Of a DNA stretch of 64,000 nt, positions 11,520 to 24,000 are shown in pieces. Position 1 is the first letter of the stretch. The number at the start of each line of letters is the position of its first letter. The DNA lies in NCBI GenBank assembly GCA_946406115.1, contig OX291544.1:11284001-11348000 (forward strand). Reading direction: 5' to 3'. The notes beneath the pieces were generated by a model, which saw only the letters and a program-made list of their open reading frames with translations, was not told where the DNA came from and ran no database searches. The translations under genes were made by a program, and so were the position numbers. The DNA is from Apoda limacodes. Taxonomy: Eukaryota > Arthropoda > Insecta > Lepidoptera > Limacodidae.

Positions 11520-12225
11520 AGGTCGTCTAGGGTAGCACAGCTGCCCCAACCTTAATATTCAGAGCTACGCACATAGGCAGAATCGCGCGAAGACAAAGGC
11601 ACGATGCTCGGAGACCTCAGTAGAGTTCCCCAACAGGTGAGCCTAAAACTGTAAATGGAAAAAACGAAGGTAATGTTCGAAATGCACATAGCTAGTGTAA
11701 GTAATACAGTTAGAAAAGGGCCAATTTTGGGAAAGTGGTTAATCGAAGAATAAAGCTTAGCTGGAAAACGTTCATATACGTTCATATAAGTAACTAATTA
11801 CGAAAACTAAGTAATGAGTGTTGCCAGTGATGATTTACGCTATAGATACATGTTCTGTAACTGATTGCATCTTAAACAGAGCCAGAGTCACTCAGCGAGC
11901 TATGAAGAGAGCTACGCTTGGTGTTTCTTTGCGTATAAAATAGTTCAATCAGTTAGCAAGCTCACATAGCTTAAACATTTAGCAAGCTGAAGAGGCAGTG
12001 GGTAGGCCACATCGATCATTGAAGCGGTAACCGAGAACAGTTATGTTCTTTGGCGGCGACTACGGATTGAAAGACGCAGCGTGGGACTGCCTAATACTAG
12101 ATGGACAGACGACTTGGTTACAGTCGCAGGAAGTAGATGGGCGTGGGCGGCTTGGGATCGGCCGTTGTGGAGACATATGGAAGAAGCCTACGTTCAGTAG
12201 TGGACGTCTTCTGGCTAAAACGAAG
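11520..12225 (+). mobile_element. RTE-clade LINE reverse transcriptase remnant
   Basis: Plus-strand frames carry, in order, pieces typical of the RTE RT C-terminal half. 'NRRIKLSWKTF' is seen near 11740-11770. 'LPVMIYAIDTC..' is seen near 11824-11865 and 'TQRAMKRATLG' near 11890-11925. Then come the 'KLKRQWVGHI' region near 11977-12013 and 'GRPLW' style words near 12160. The pieces fall in different frames and contain stops, so the copy is a pseudogene. Recognition is from motif order only. Confidence 0.75.
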
Positions 12226-13135
12226 TTTTTGACAATTTTCTTCCGTGTTTATTTCGAGACAATTGATAACGCGCTGTCCTACATTTTTTCCTCAATGCAA
12301 ACAAAAATTGTAACTAGATTTTTTTTATTTTAAACAAGCAGATAAAATTTTTCTCATGTAACAATAAAAATTTAAGAAAAAATGCGTTGCCATCTCACTT
12401 CGGCGCCATTAAATATGGAACCGGTCCTAAAAAAAGTAATACTACAACAGAAACACTACAATACTATAATATTGATTACCTAAATTTATCTGCTGATGCC
12501 TGAAAATATCATAGAGGTAGATCTTACATGCACATGCCTCCCCCTCAAATAGGGCCGCCCCGTGCCGTGTTGCTTTATGCCCTTAATCCAAAAACTGCGT
12601 AGGTTCATGACCAGACCCTTGAGTGCTTTATATAGCGTTTTAGTCGATAATCACCAATAAAAAGTCCACAACCGGCTACTTTATGCAAATATAAACTAAC
12701 AGTTTCCATAAAAAATCCTGGCTATACACGCATGCTAGTATAGCTAGGGAGTATTGTCCGTGCAAACTTATGGTTAATACATTATTTATTTTGTGACACT
12801 GAATTCTGTCTGTGAAGTTGCGTTTAAAATCAAACATCCTTTCTTGCTCAGTCAGTATCGATAAACTGCCAATATTGTTAAATATTGGTTGTTTATGTTA
12901 GATAGCTTTCTTAGGCCGGACAGTTAGTTCATTTCTTATCCTACTTCGCCATGTACCATGACATCACCGAGGCCGGATATGGGCGAAATTGCCTTCACCC
13001 ACAGACTTTACGAGCTACATACTTGGCTTTTGTATTTTTGCTACAAACTTCTAAATGGAGAGGACATAAAAGCGGCTACGTTTAGGACCTCAATATCATT
13101 TTGTCGTCCGTTGTTGTACGTCCTTTAGTCCAAGG
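12225..13135. other. Intergenic DNA upstream of cuticle gene A
   Basis: No exon recognised. The last 100-200 bp presumably contains the proximal regulatory region of gene A. Confidence 0.4.
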
Positions 13136-13140
13136 ATAAA

Positions 13141-13148
13141 TATAAAAA
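13141..13148 (+). promoter_or_regulatory. TATA box of cuticle gene A
   Basis: TATAAAAA lies 56 bp upstream of the predicted ATG at 13197. This is a typical position for a short-leader insect cuticle gene, with transcription expected to start near 13170. Placement is inferred from spacing. Confidence 0.6.
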
Positions 13149-13196
13149 AGGTGCTTGAAATTTGAGTGCTTTTGTGTTGTTTGGATTTTTGTGATT

Positions 13197-15351
13197 ATGG
13201 AAGGTTTATTTACGGTAAGATAAATGGTAGTGTTATGGTTTTTATATTGTATTGAAGTGACCCCATAAAGTAATGTGTTTGATAAAGAACGATGTGTTTG
13301 CAAGACAAATATTTACTTCCTTAATATTCTTTCTAAAATATGAGTTTTCTGCTTTCTTACGTACTATTACTACATTGATTATTAACAGTTAACTATACGA
13401 TGAAAGATAAAACCACCATCACTTTATGTTTTCGTGATGTTATAAATAATAATATATATCGTTTTGAACCGGTGGTAAAGTTTCAGTATGAGATACTATT
13501 TATACTATTACTATTTTAGTAGTAGATAGTATTATATTATGTTTTGATAGGTGTGCGACATATCAAGATTCCTATGCCGTCTGACTGTGAAATTATAGCA
13601 ACAGTTCTGTATTTTGACTAGCTATTTTCTCTTGTTGGCCCTGGTCCACCTGCTGAGTTCACCTGAATGGACTTGCTCTTATGTTGTGAAAAAATACTTT
13701 CTTCAGAAAAGATTTATGACTAGTAATTTCTCAGATAGATAGATAATCTGATCTTTTGCTTCTAAAACTACTAAAACACTTTTGTTTTGCAGTTACTACT
13801 GGTAGGGCCTTTGCTTTGCCAAGCAGCGGTTATAGGTCCAAGACAGGCTAGGCTTAGCTTAGCAGAACCTACTAGTTACACGTATATGAATTCAGGAAGT
13901 AAGTATACAGAAATAATGACTCAAGCTTAATCTCAATCAACTTAAGCATAAATGAGTCTTAAATAACTTTTTTTCTTAGATCAACATGGTACATACGCAT
14001 TCAGTTACGACATCTCCGACGCAGTCAGTGGTAACAGCCAGTTCCGTGCTGAAGAGCGGCATCCCAATGGAACTGTGACCGGAAGCTACGGCTATGTCGA
14101 TCCTTTCGGTATACCCCGGCTGTTCCGATACATAGCAGACACTAAGGGATACAGGTACTATACGATTATTATTAGTCAACAATACTAGGAATCAACACAC
14201 CCCGGACATGCAGGGGTTTGACTAGTTTATAATAATCTAGAAATTTTAAGTTATTCAGTCGTGAAAGTTCTACATCAATAGTATCAGAGTGGTTTACAGG
14301 CCAGGGTATTAAAAATAAAAAAAATGTTTTCTTTTTCTGATTACTAACTAATTGAGTTGAGTTTAATATCTCATATCTTAACTAATACTTCTATATGAGT
14401 TTACAGCTATTAAAAATACATGCGCACACTGCTGCACATTTGGATACATTTAGGTCTAACTTTACATATAAGCACGAGCCTTGCGCACTATTACTTAAGG
14501 AAAATCAGAGGAGGCCCTGAAATTAAGTTAGTTTTTATTGCCATACGTTCGACCACTGAGCTGCTAACTGCGTGACTGATTTTATTTTTAAGTTTTAAGA
14601 CAAGGGGTTTATTGTGTGTGAAATCAAACTGTTACATACAGTTTTGAAATGTTTCTCTGTATGTTTATATTCTATTTTTGTTACATTAATCTAATACCTT
14701 TAAACGAGCAATTCTTTGTATATATGTATATATAATATGAATCTCAGAAACAGCTCCACGAAACGATTTTCATGAAATTTAGTATGCAGGGGGTTTCGGG
14801 GACGTTTCATTTTTAGAAAACGTCTTTTTATCCGTATTTTCAGGCAGTGATAAACTGAAAAGTAAGACTGACATCTATTGGCGAGTAGTAATAAGCAACA
14901 CTAAAGCTATTTGAAGCAACGCTTAAGCTACTTGACAAAAGATGGCGCTGTTGAAAAAAACGAGCAAAGCTCGGTCCTTCAGGTATTGTATATTACTTGA
15001 TGCCACTGCAGCAATATTGCGCAAAAACGAAGCAGTTTAACTTGGATGTTACTTATTAATGATATAGTATACAATGTAACGATACATGTTTTTAATATCT
15101 CTCTCTCTGTCTAAATTTTTAGACTTCTACGTGTCAAGCCTCGAAACATTTATCCACAACCTGATGGGCCTTCTAGTAGGAGACCTGGTAACAGTTACAG
15201 CACAGAATCTTCAATAACCTGGACTCGACCTTCAAGAAGAAATAATAAAAAGAAAGTCACTACCACTTACAATCAAAACTACAACGAGGTATTCAATCGA
15301 CCTTTTCGTGAAAACAGGGCAACCGACTTTACTTTTTTGTCAGATGCGTGA
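13197..15351 (+). CDS. RR-type cuticle protein (gene A), four exons
   Basis: Predicted secreted structural protein of the chitin-based cuticle, 175 residues. Exons are 13197-13214, 13793-13898, 13980-14154 and 15123-15351, all joined by GT-AG introns with matching phases (0, 1, 2). Residues 1-17 form a signal peptide (MEGLFTLLLVGPLLCQA). The extended Rebers-Riddiford chitin-binding domain spans about residues 46-100. It starts YAFSYDISD, continues through EERHPNGTVTGSYGYVDP and ends YIADTKGYR. The pattern is nearer RR-1 or unclassified RR proteins than RR-2. The C-terminal 75 residues are basic and rich in R, N, S and T, which is unusual beside the His- or Ala/Pro-rich tails of RR-2 proteins. 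The tiny first exon (six codons), split inside the signal peptide, is the classic arrangement for this family. The stop is TGA at 15349. Possible polyadenylation words (AATAAA) lie near 15660 and 15816. Intron 3 contains old repeat sequence. Confidence 0.88.
14725..15000. repeat. Interspersed repeat in intron 3 of gene A
   Basis: Words such as CGAAACGATTTTCATGAAAT, TTTAGTATGCAGGGGGTTTC and, near the end, ACGAGCAAAGCTCGGTCC are of the kind found in abundant lepidopteran dispersed repeats. No reading frame is preserved. Confidence 0.45.
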
Positions 15352-16185
15352 TATGTGATGAAAAATTGCTACTATATTATTTCAAAGTCCATAAAATTAT
15401 TTTAAACAGTTTTCAAATTTGTTTTATTACCTGCGTACGCCCACTGCTCTGTCTGCGTTGATGTTCTTAATACTTTAGTTTGTGATGACTATATTTTATT
15501 GCATTCTTTTTGTATATAGACTTTGGTTTACCAATTGCTATTATACTTAATTATTTGTGCACGAAGCTTTCTGTGACACAAATCACAATAATCATAAAAA
15601 CTAGTTTTGCCCGTGCATGTATCGTACTATGTGTAGATTTATTTATGTCTCAGTTTATAATAAAATTATTTGGTAGCTTAAATTTGAACTAGAACCTAAA
15701 GCTATCAACCTGAATCAGTTCAGAAGGTTTTTTCAAAGTCCCTGAACATGTTTGTTTCTTTTGTTCGTTGACCATAGTTCTTAAAAAAATGGGGGTTTAT
15801 AAACTTGTTAACTAAATAAAAATAATGTCAATGTTTTTTTAAAAATATAGATATCTTATTGCAAGATATATTATTTCTATTAGGAATAATTTCCGGGACA
15901 CGGCAATATTGCGTCATTAAAATACTTCGTATAAAGCGATGCAAGGTAAAATACAAGTACCTAGTTGCAGTTTCTCAAGACATTGACCTCATAAGTAGTA
16001 TTCTTGTCCTGTTATTGTTAAGAGCGTATAGGAAGAAAAAAAGAGGAACACAAATATTTTTCATTTTAATGCAATTTTTCACGAGACGCAGCGTTGGCGT
16101 CGTCACAACGTATCATCGTTAGAATTTATCATACATAATAATGTTTCAGGGCACAACTTATGTTAAAAATTTCTACGGCATACAA
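15352..16185. other. 3' flank of gene A, intergenic
   Basis: This region holds the probable 3' UTR and polyadenylation signals of gene A. The open frames at 15510-15692 and 15859-16122 look like random hydrophobic AT-rich frames with no family resemblance. Confidence 0.4.
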
Positions 16186-16835
16186 GGATAAAATTCTCGG
16201 TGCCTCGCAGCGTCTTTTTACAAACGATTTTCCTACTTGTTTGGACATTTACTGATCAAATACTGTAAAATTGGGCATGATCTCAAGCCGAATATCTATG
16301 CCTGTTGTTTTCCAAAATCTTAAAAAAAGTTTTTATTAACTTTTAATCTTATTTCAGCTCATTTGCATAAATCCTGTATAGCTTTTAAATTTTATATTTT
16401 AATAAAAAACTGGCACTTTGCAGACCTAGATATTTAATCCTAGAGCACGTCTTTAAAATTTCATTTGTAAGTTGTGTTTGATTTGTAAGTTTTATTTAAA
16501 AAAAAGATCAAAGACAGTGATATTTTGTAGACATAATCTTAAGCCAAATATGTATATGTGTTTTCCAAAATCCTGAAAAATGTTTAACCCATAGATTAGC
16601 GTAGCGTAAAAATCCTAGGTCTGTGGTTTAACTCACAGAACATTATAAGATTGGGGATATTCTGTGGTTTAACCTATACAATTTAATAGAAAGCCAGCAC
16701 ACTGCAGACTGCAGAGAGTAGATATTTATTTCTAGAATTCCTCTTTAAAATGTCACAATGCTTGATTAGTAAGTGTCAAACATAAGTGGAAAATTCGTTT
16801 GTATGAAGGGCTGCGAGGCGCAGCGAATTGTATCC
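16186..16835. mobile_element. Long-TIR MITE, about 650 bp
   Basis: The left end (GGATAAAATTCTCGG, TGCCTCGCAGCG) is matched by the reverse complement of the right end (GGATACAATTCGCTG, CGCCTCGCAGCC). Similarity extends about 80-100 bp inward through ACAAACGA(A)TTTTCC and ACTTACT(A/G)ATCAA. The interior has an imperfect direct duplication ('AAGCCGAATATCTATG' near 16285 and 'AAGCCAAATATGTATATG' near 16540). No transposase is present. A second copy of the same terminus starts at about 63923 and runs off the end of the window, confirming that it is a dispersed family. Confidence 0.75.
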
Positions 16836-16874
16836 TCTTAAGAAGTAATCTTTTTTCTAATAACATATCCAGAC

Positions 16875-19378
16875 TAGGGTGGTCCAGGCCCATATAGTAA
16901 AAAAATAAAATTCATATATAGGTATCGCCACCACCTTGATTAGTTACGCCTACCATTCCTATTATGTGTGAAAAATTTCAGTCCTCTATGATATATACAA
17001 GGGGGTGCTCATCGAGTTAGAAGTTTCTGACAAAAAGTTTATGATTTTAAGTAAAATTAATATTACAAGTGTAAGTATTTTAATAAAATAAGTATAATAA
17101 TTTAATCAATTAAGTATTTAAATGTTAACTACAATAATAATAAAATAAAATAAAAAAGCTATAATTTACATAATATTAGTCGCAATCTTTTAAAACTATG
17201 TTTGTGTAACTGCGGTTTGGATGTTTCAGTAGGAATGATTTTTCGGTTTAATTCAATGATGTGAAGTAAAAATTGCTTTTCTTCCTCATTCTTAGTGAAT
17301 ATCGTATTGTAATCTTCAAATAGCTTTACACCTCTCTCCGCTGTATCATTAACAACACGCAAATTTTTGACGCAGCTTTTGCCTTGAAGGTAATCAACAT
17401 TGTTATTCCAAGTCTCTGGAGGTAATTGCAAGAAAGAATCTTTGATACCAAGAACTGACAGGGTTTTCAACGTTCTTTGTGGTGCAAAAGCTTCTAATGT
17501 AAGATCTAAGGAGAGCTTAGCAGAATCACCTCGTACTGAACGATTACCGCCATCACAATTTATTTTTTGAACAATGGCCTGTTTCTCACCATCAGACAGC
17601 TTGTCAGAAAACAAGGCAAATGCAACTAGTTCATCTGACAAATACCATAAGTGACGCTCTAAGCCACCCCTAGCTGCTATACCGATTTCGGAATCAATGG
17701 CTTCGTACAATTTTAAGCTCTTCCAAAGTAATAAGTCATTTACTGGTGCATCTGCTGCCAAAGCTGCTTCGATCCAAATTTTGGTGTAGATGAGCACACC
17801 AAAACTAATAAATCGAACAATTTGTTTTTCTTCTCTTTTGGTTAGTTTAAATGCTTGTAAATTATTTTGAAATAGAAAATTCTTTAAAGCATACAACAAT
17901 TTTGCTATCCAACGAGCATGATGAATCGGACCTGGAGCGCGCCAATGTATCTTCGCAGGTGGTTTGTTTAAAACAATCATGGCGAGCTTTATTAGCTCTT
18001 CGTAATCATCACGACCTTGATTTTTTCCAGCCAAAGCGATTGTAGGTATTCCTAATAGTTTTTCACGACTATCACCAGAGACAAGAATTGGAAGGCGCTC
18101 TACTGCCAGTTAGATCGGGCATTAGTTTGCCGTCCCAATGAATTACTAATGGAGAAACAATATTATTTTTTTCTTTTATACTGGAGTTGTATTCGGTTCT
18201 CGCTTTTTTTCTTGCGCGTCGAATACTACTACGAGAAATTTGGATAATGCCGGATTGCAACCGAGGGCAGCTGACAATGGAATAATCAGTCGCATTGCTT
18301 CTCGATCGGTGATCTTGTCACGATCAAGCGCACTAGTAACGTGTTGAGTAAATAGACCACTAGTAGACGGATCAACGTCACAGGAACTAGAAGAACTCTT
18401 TATCTTTTTTGGAACAGCCACTACAACCTCATCTTTGGACTTATCCTCTAATATGATACTACTAGAAGTGCTAGTGAGGCTGCAATCAAGATCTAATTCT
18501 TGAATTGACACTACCGAAGATAAAGGTCTACTTTTAGCTCTTTTAGCAGCCATTTTTCTCAATTTTTCAGATCTTTGCTGCCGTTTTAGAGAACGTTCTT
18601 TTACCTTTTCTAGTTTCTTGTCGATTGAGGTCATAATCATCTTACGTTTCCTCCCTTGATCGATAAGAAACGCTCTGTCTTCTGCAATTTTTATCAAATT
18701 CATAGCGCTTGCATGGACAATATCAAAAAGATTGTCTAGTTCTTTTGTAAATAAATGCTCTCTTTTTCTTTGTGCGTCAGAATTTCTTCCTCTATTTTTC
18801 TTCAAAAGCAGCCAGTTCTTATGAAACTTAATTAGTTTTTCAATGCAGGGGTTTTGTTGTCTGGTCAGAATACAATATTTACTCCACACTTCTATAATTT
18901 CTTGAATAAGTACAAGTGCAGAATCTTTCACATTTTTGGATTTATTTAATATGTGGTGAAAACGCAGTAAAACTTGCCGGAGAGTAGGAAGTTGTTTAAG
19001 CCTCATTAATGGCTCAACATCTCGAACCCCAAGTAGAAATATTTCGTCTTTTTTTCGAACAGATGAACACATTTTACTACACTGATTTACTTAACTGTCT
19101 ACAAAAATGTATCAAAACTGTTTAAATTTGTTTATAAAACTCTTTAATAGTTTATTTTAATATATTTTTACTAATTTAACACACGAAACTGGTCCTGTAA
19201 AAAAAAGTAAAAAATGGTCATTTTACACAAAAAATTCAAAAACAATACTTGATTGAGCACCCCTTTCTGATAAAGCTATCCAGCTAAAATTTTACTATAT
19301 TATTACTATGAAGACATGTAAAAAATTCACAGAGTGGCCAAATGTAAAATAATAAAAAAAATTTTTAGGACCACCCTA
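16875..19378 (-). mobile_element. hAT-like DNA transposon, 2504 bp, decayed
   Basis: The termini are TAGGGTGGTCC at 16875-16885 and its exact reverse complement GGACCACCCTA at 19368-19378. The flanks carry a perfect 8-bp duplication, ATCCAGAC, at 16867-16874 and 19379-19386. An 8-bp duplication with TAGNG ends fits the hAT superfamily. The interior is filled by one minus-strand transposase-like gene, described separately. The perfect duplication and matching ends indicate a fairly recent insertion into the spacer between genes A and B. Confidence 0.88.
17159..19072 (-). pseudogene. Transposase-like protein with frameshift and lost core
   Basis: Two minus-strand frames cover it. The first (19072 to about 18075) begins with a Leu-rich helical part and a very basic Arg/Lys stretch (GRKRKMI, then LKRQQRSEKLRKMAAKRAK). 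It then runs through 'AMRLIIPLSAALGCNP' to 'SPLVIHWDGKLMPDLTG', where the frame breaks. The second (from about 18100 to 17159) resumes with 'ERLPILVSGD' and 'EKLLGIPTI'. It then has 'RDDYEELIKLA', 'APGPIHHARWIAKLLYALK' and, near the end, 'NDTAERGVKLFEDYN'. From memory of this repeat-protein family in arthropods and cnidarians, a segment of roughly 100 residues with Asp-Thr-Thr/Ser-Asn-Thr-Gly and Cys-Arg-His-His motifs normally lies between LLGxP and the DYxELL region. It is absent here. The copy would therefore lack catalytic residues even without the frameshift. Assignment to hAT rests on the termini. Confidence 0.7.
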
Positions 19379-19386
19379 ATCCAGAC

Positions 19387-20627
19387 ATATAAGATACTGG
19401 CCTATACATTCCATCTGCTATTTTTTTTATATCTATCCAAAGTCATTATGACATTAGCTTGTATATGAGAAGTTCAAAACAAACAGCTTTTATAGAAAAA
19501 TGACCAAAAGGATATTTAGAAAATCACTATATAATTTTCGAATTATTTATTTGTTATTCGTTTCTGGATTAAATTGTAAGTTTATACTATTATTAATATC
19601 AATATTATTGTTAAAAGTGCACCCCAAAAGTAAGCGATGATGGTTGTTTTTAATTTTGATGGTTTTTCTTCTTGGAGTTTTTACTAAGCTATAGTTTAGC
19701 GATGGCCTTGAATGCGCATAATTAATTCTTCAGATGTGTTTGATGAAGGGTCCAGGAGTACAAGGGGTGCACTACCTGTCAAATCATTACCACTAGGGGT
19801 CACAAAACTGGTTTAAACGAAATTGAAAGAGTGGCTGAACCGGGTTTACAGACATTTTTCTTATTATTTCTTTTATTTTAAATCATTTATTATGTTTTCG
19901 ATTTGTCAGAATCAAATTTTATTCTATCATACGTAACGTTCTAAATTTATTTCTTAATGTACTAAAAACTGTATTTTTTTTTGTATGGTTCTACAATATT
20001 GATCTGATTGCCCTGAAACTTTGGTGAGTTTTAGTGCACATGACCAAATTTCTAAAGAAATGAAATGAATCCTGATCCACTGCATCAAAATCGTAAAACC
20101 GATTTTTTAACATATCTTCGGATTTATGACCTCTAGCTATGACGCGTTATAGACTTCATCATTATGGGTACTATGGCCACCACACAAATTCTTTCACATA
20201 AAATTATCATGCCAGAGTATTGTAGTATTTTTATTTTATTTAGTATGGTGTGTTGTACTGTGTTTTCCACAATATTGTTATTATTTAGACAGACCAGAAA
20301 AAATGTTTTAGATTTCGTTTTAATTTAAAAAGGAGAAAGGAAATAGATACAGTATTAAATAGGTTAAAACAATCAATAAAGTTTGTTGCACTGTAATCGC
20401 GACAATTCAATTGTTTATCTAGCCTGATGTTTATTATGTTTTTATAATTGATACATGAAAGATTGTAACAAAAATAGCTGCAATCCTAAATTAATAACTA
20501 TTGCGTGAGCGACAGTACTCATGCGCAAACATCCTCTCCAGGTTTTTCGCTCGCAGCTAGATTTATGTGCCGCGGCATATAAGTACCTACTTTGCGAAAT
20601 CAATAGAACATTATTTTTCATATGTAA
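19387..20627. other. Intergenic DNA upstream of gene B
   Basis: AT-rich, no recognised exon. I looked for a missing signal-peptide exon for gene B (plus strand, ending in phase 1) and did not find a convincing one. Confidence 0.4.
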
Positions 20628-20630
20628 TTA

Positions 20631-21021
20631 AAGGCCAGTATACACTTTAACGTATTACCGTAGCGATTACGTCCATAGTGTGACGACTGGCCTACGATAT
20701 TTTCGTCAATCGTCAGTTCCAAAGACTACAATATATACCTGTCAGTTCACCGCAGAAACTCAGACAAGAAACATGTCATCCGGTATGAAAGATGATGCAG
20801 CACCAATCATTTAGTTCGTTCACAAAAGCTTACTGTAGGCGGACGTGTCCATCCTTTACGGAGATTTATTGCTTCCCTCATTACGGTATTTGTAACTGCC
20901 TCCAATCGCTTGCAACAACCAAAAAAATCTGCGCTATTTGTGTACACACGTCCGATAACATTGCGCAAACGGACTGCGCAGTCAAATCGCTACGATCAAT
21001 CGGTGTCGTGTACACCGGCCA
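20631..21021. mobile_element. PIF/Harbinger-type MITE, 391 bp
   Basis: Left end AAGGCCAGTATACAC pairs with right end GTGTACACCGGCCA as imperfect terminal inverted repeats. Similarity continues about 40 bp, including the shared word CGTAGCGATT. The flanks are TTA on both sides (20628-20630 and 21022-21024), matching the TWA target duplication of PIF/Harbinger elements. The element has no transposase. It contains the putative promoter and first exon of gene B, which makes that exon doubtful or recently captured. Confidence 0.65.
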
Positions 21022-24000
21022 TTAGTGAACACTTCATGAAAAGCCGTCACACTGATCTGCCGGAACACAAACTAAAGCAAAGGTTTGTTAAAATATTTTC
21101 TATAAAAAAGTAAAAACTTTTGAGACATATACATACACACAAATAGTGATAAGTTGGTTGAGGGTTGTTGCAAGTAAAAAGATAAACGTCGTTAAATTAT
21201 TTTTAAAACTTTAGGTTTCCCAATACTTAGAATGGATTCTGAGAGTAGTCCTGAAGAAAGAGAGGAAAAACGATATCCTAATGGGACGGTTGTTGGAAAG
21301 TATACATATTTAGACAACGACGGTACACCTGTGCATGTGAAATATTTTGCCAATGACAGTAGCTATGGGTAAGTCCTAACATTTTATATTGATAAGGTTA
21401 TTTTTGTTTATTAATATTCAGTTTAAAATTTATAATAGTTTTCAAATTCCATACAGGCTCGCGAGTAGAACTTCTACGTATGTAGTAGACATATTATGTA
21501 GAACTATCAAAAAAAGGGAATATAGTCCAATTAAAAATCTCCATAATAAATTAACCTGACGAAGTCGGAGCACGCAATATTTATTTAGCTGTCAATTGAG
21601 TTAGGTGGGATATTACTTTCAATTTTTTTAGATAGATATTAAAAAAAAGATCTGAAAAAATGCCAAATTTTGAGTCGATAACATTTATAATTGTTGAAAA
21701 AAAGAGTTACAGCACTACAGTTAAAGAGACAAACAGCCAGAAATACACCGAAATACTGTAAGGGTTCATTTTTACTATTGTAGTAAGGTACCCTAAAAGA
21801 GGGTAATAATTATCGAATATATTTATAAATTCTCGTAGATTTAGGATTTGCTAGTCTTCAAAGCTTAAAATTAATAAAACACCTGAGCGATTTTATAAAA
21901 TAACTTTTTTACAAACACTACAAAATAATTTAGTTAAAACAGCACTTGAACTTGTAAATTCAATCAATAATTTTTAATGATGTTTGTTTTACTTACTAGT
22001 GTCGAAGATTTTCTTTAGATCTTTCAAAATCGTTATAGTGCCGAAATTTTGTTTATAAAACCTAAAAAAATATTTTTATAGTCGGTTAAATGCCACCCCG
22101 CACTTGAATACGTGTACAAAAACTTCCTAAATGCGGTACTAGAACTGCCAAAGCTCGGCACAGATAGTACAGTTGCTGGCGCGGCGGGCGGAAGTCTTCG
22201 GTCCCACTCTGTTGTAGTAGCCGGGTCTCCCAGGGCGAGTTCAGCAACCCATTTACCCTGCGGGTGGCTGGTGGTCAGCCGTTCCACTGGGTTCCCTGAC
22301 CACTGCATTAGCACGTCGCCTGTGTCTACCCCGAACGACGATCACAGCGATAAGTACCACGGACCGGTCCCCCGCTGTCCGTGCAGCAATCCTCAAGAGC
22401 TCTAGGAACTTTACTCACCGCCAGACCCACACATATTACTCAATGTTTGTGTTATTTAGCCGCGGCCTTAAGCCGCCGCATATATTATTTTGCCAAATTT
22501 TACGTGTTTGTCAAATTATTCGGCGGTCTGCTGTTGTGTTTGACGCGTTTGTCAAATAAACTACGTGTTTGGCGTGTTTGAGAGAAAATTTGATAGGCTG
22601 CGTGTTTGTCAAATTTGATTGGACGAGTCCGATCATATTTGTCAAAGGGACGCGCCATTTTTGCTCGACATTACTGCGCTTCGTACGAGTATGACTTAAA
22701 AGATTTCCGCAGGACAGTATCTTTTTTAGTTAGAGGCACGACTGAAGTTAACAAGTAGATGAAAGTTTTATTGTCCATTTTAAGGAAACTACGAAATTCG
22801 TCCGAGTCTGTTTGCAATATTTCTCTCATATTTCATTCTCTCTTAAAACTTGAACCATTCCTGTGTTCAACGCCTTCCCTTTTTTCCCTTATGCACAATG
22901 CTAAGGTCAAAACGAGAAATACTTTCACTGTGCAGCTCATAATTATTATTATCAAGGCATCGTCGTGTCACTATGCGTTAAAAAATGCATCAAAACTGAC
23001 GGCTCGTTTAACAAACTTGAATAACGCTCATATTTGATGAAGACGTCCAAACCAAACGTAAAATTTGACAAATATATTTGAACGGTGGTACTTTCTTAGT
23101 TCGATTCGAGCGAGTACTGCCTGTGCCCTACTTCTTGCAACATATTTTCCATATACACGTAATGTATGTACATAAAAAATATTTGCTTACCGGAAAAATA
23201 TTGTTACAATGAAATCATACTCCATAAGCTAATTTCTGAAACAAAATTAGTACCTACCTAGGTGAAATACTTTTTGAACTTATATATGTCGCAGGAAATT
23301 TGTAAACTTATAAAATATCTTCAACGCTGTTCAACGCCTTCCCTTTTTTCCCTTATGCACAATGCTAAGGTCAAAACGAGAAATACTTTCACTGTGCAGC
23401 TCATAATTATTATTATCAAGGCATCGTCGTGTCACTATGCGTTAAAAAATGCATCAAAACTGACGGCTCGTTTAACAAACTTGAATAACGCTCATATTTG
23501 ATGAAGACGTCCAAACCAAACGTAAAATTTGACAAATATATTTGAACGGTGGTACTTTCTTAGTTCGATTCGAGCGAGTACTGCCTGTGCCCTACTTCTT
23601 GCAACATATTTTCCATATACACGTAATGTATGTACATAAAAAATATTTGCTTACCGGAAAAATATTGTTACAATGAAATCATACTCCATAAGCTAATTTC
23701 TGAAACAAAATTAGTACCTACCTAGGTGAAATACTTTTTGAACTTATATATGTCGCAGGAAATTTGTAAACTTATAAAATATCTAAAAAACTTGTAAGTT
23801 TACGGAATGTTGTCAAACGGCTTTTTGAATTTCATCTTTCCTGATTACTACTTACAAATTGCGCCTTACACAGCTTTATGATTCCACCGTCTTTGCATCG
23901 ATTATTATGAAATTTTACAACTGTGATATTGTGTATGTAATTTTTTCTTTGTAAACCACCACTATGTAGAATTTTTTTTTATTAGATATTACAATGGTTT

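Noticed and set aside
15510..16122. Hydrophobic frames downstream of gene A
   Set aside because: Composition matches translated AT-rich DNA. No splice sites in context and no family resemblance.
17851..18045. Plus-strand frame inside the hAT element
   Set aside because: Shadow of the minus-strand transposase-like frame.
20792..21113. Open frames read as a possible exon of gene B
   Set aside because: Most of this lies inside the MITE, and the donor at GCAAAG/GTTTGT gives the wrong phase for exon 2.
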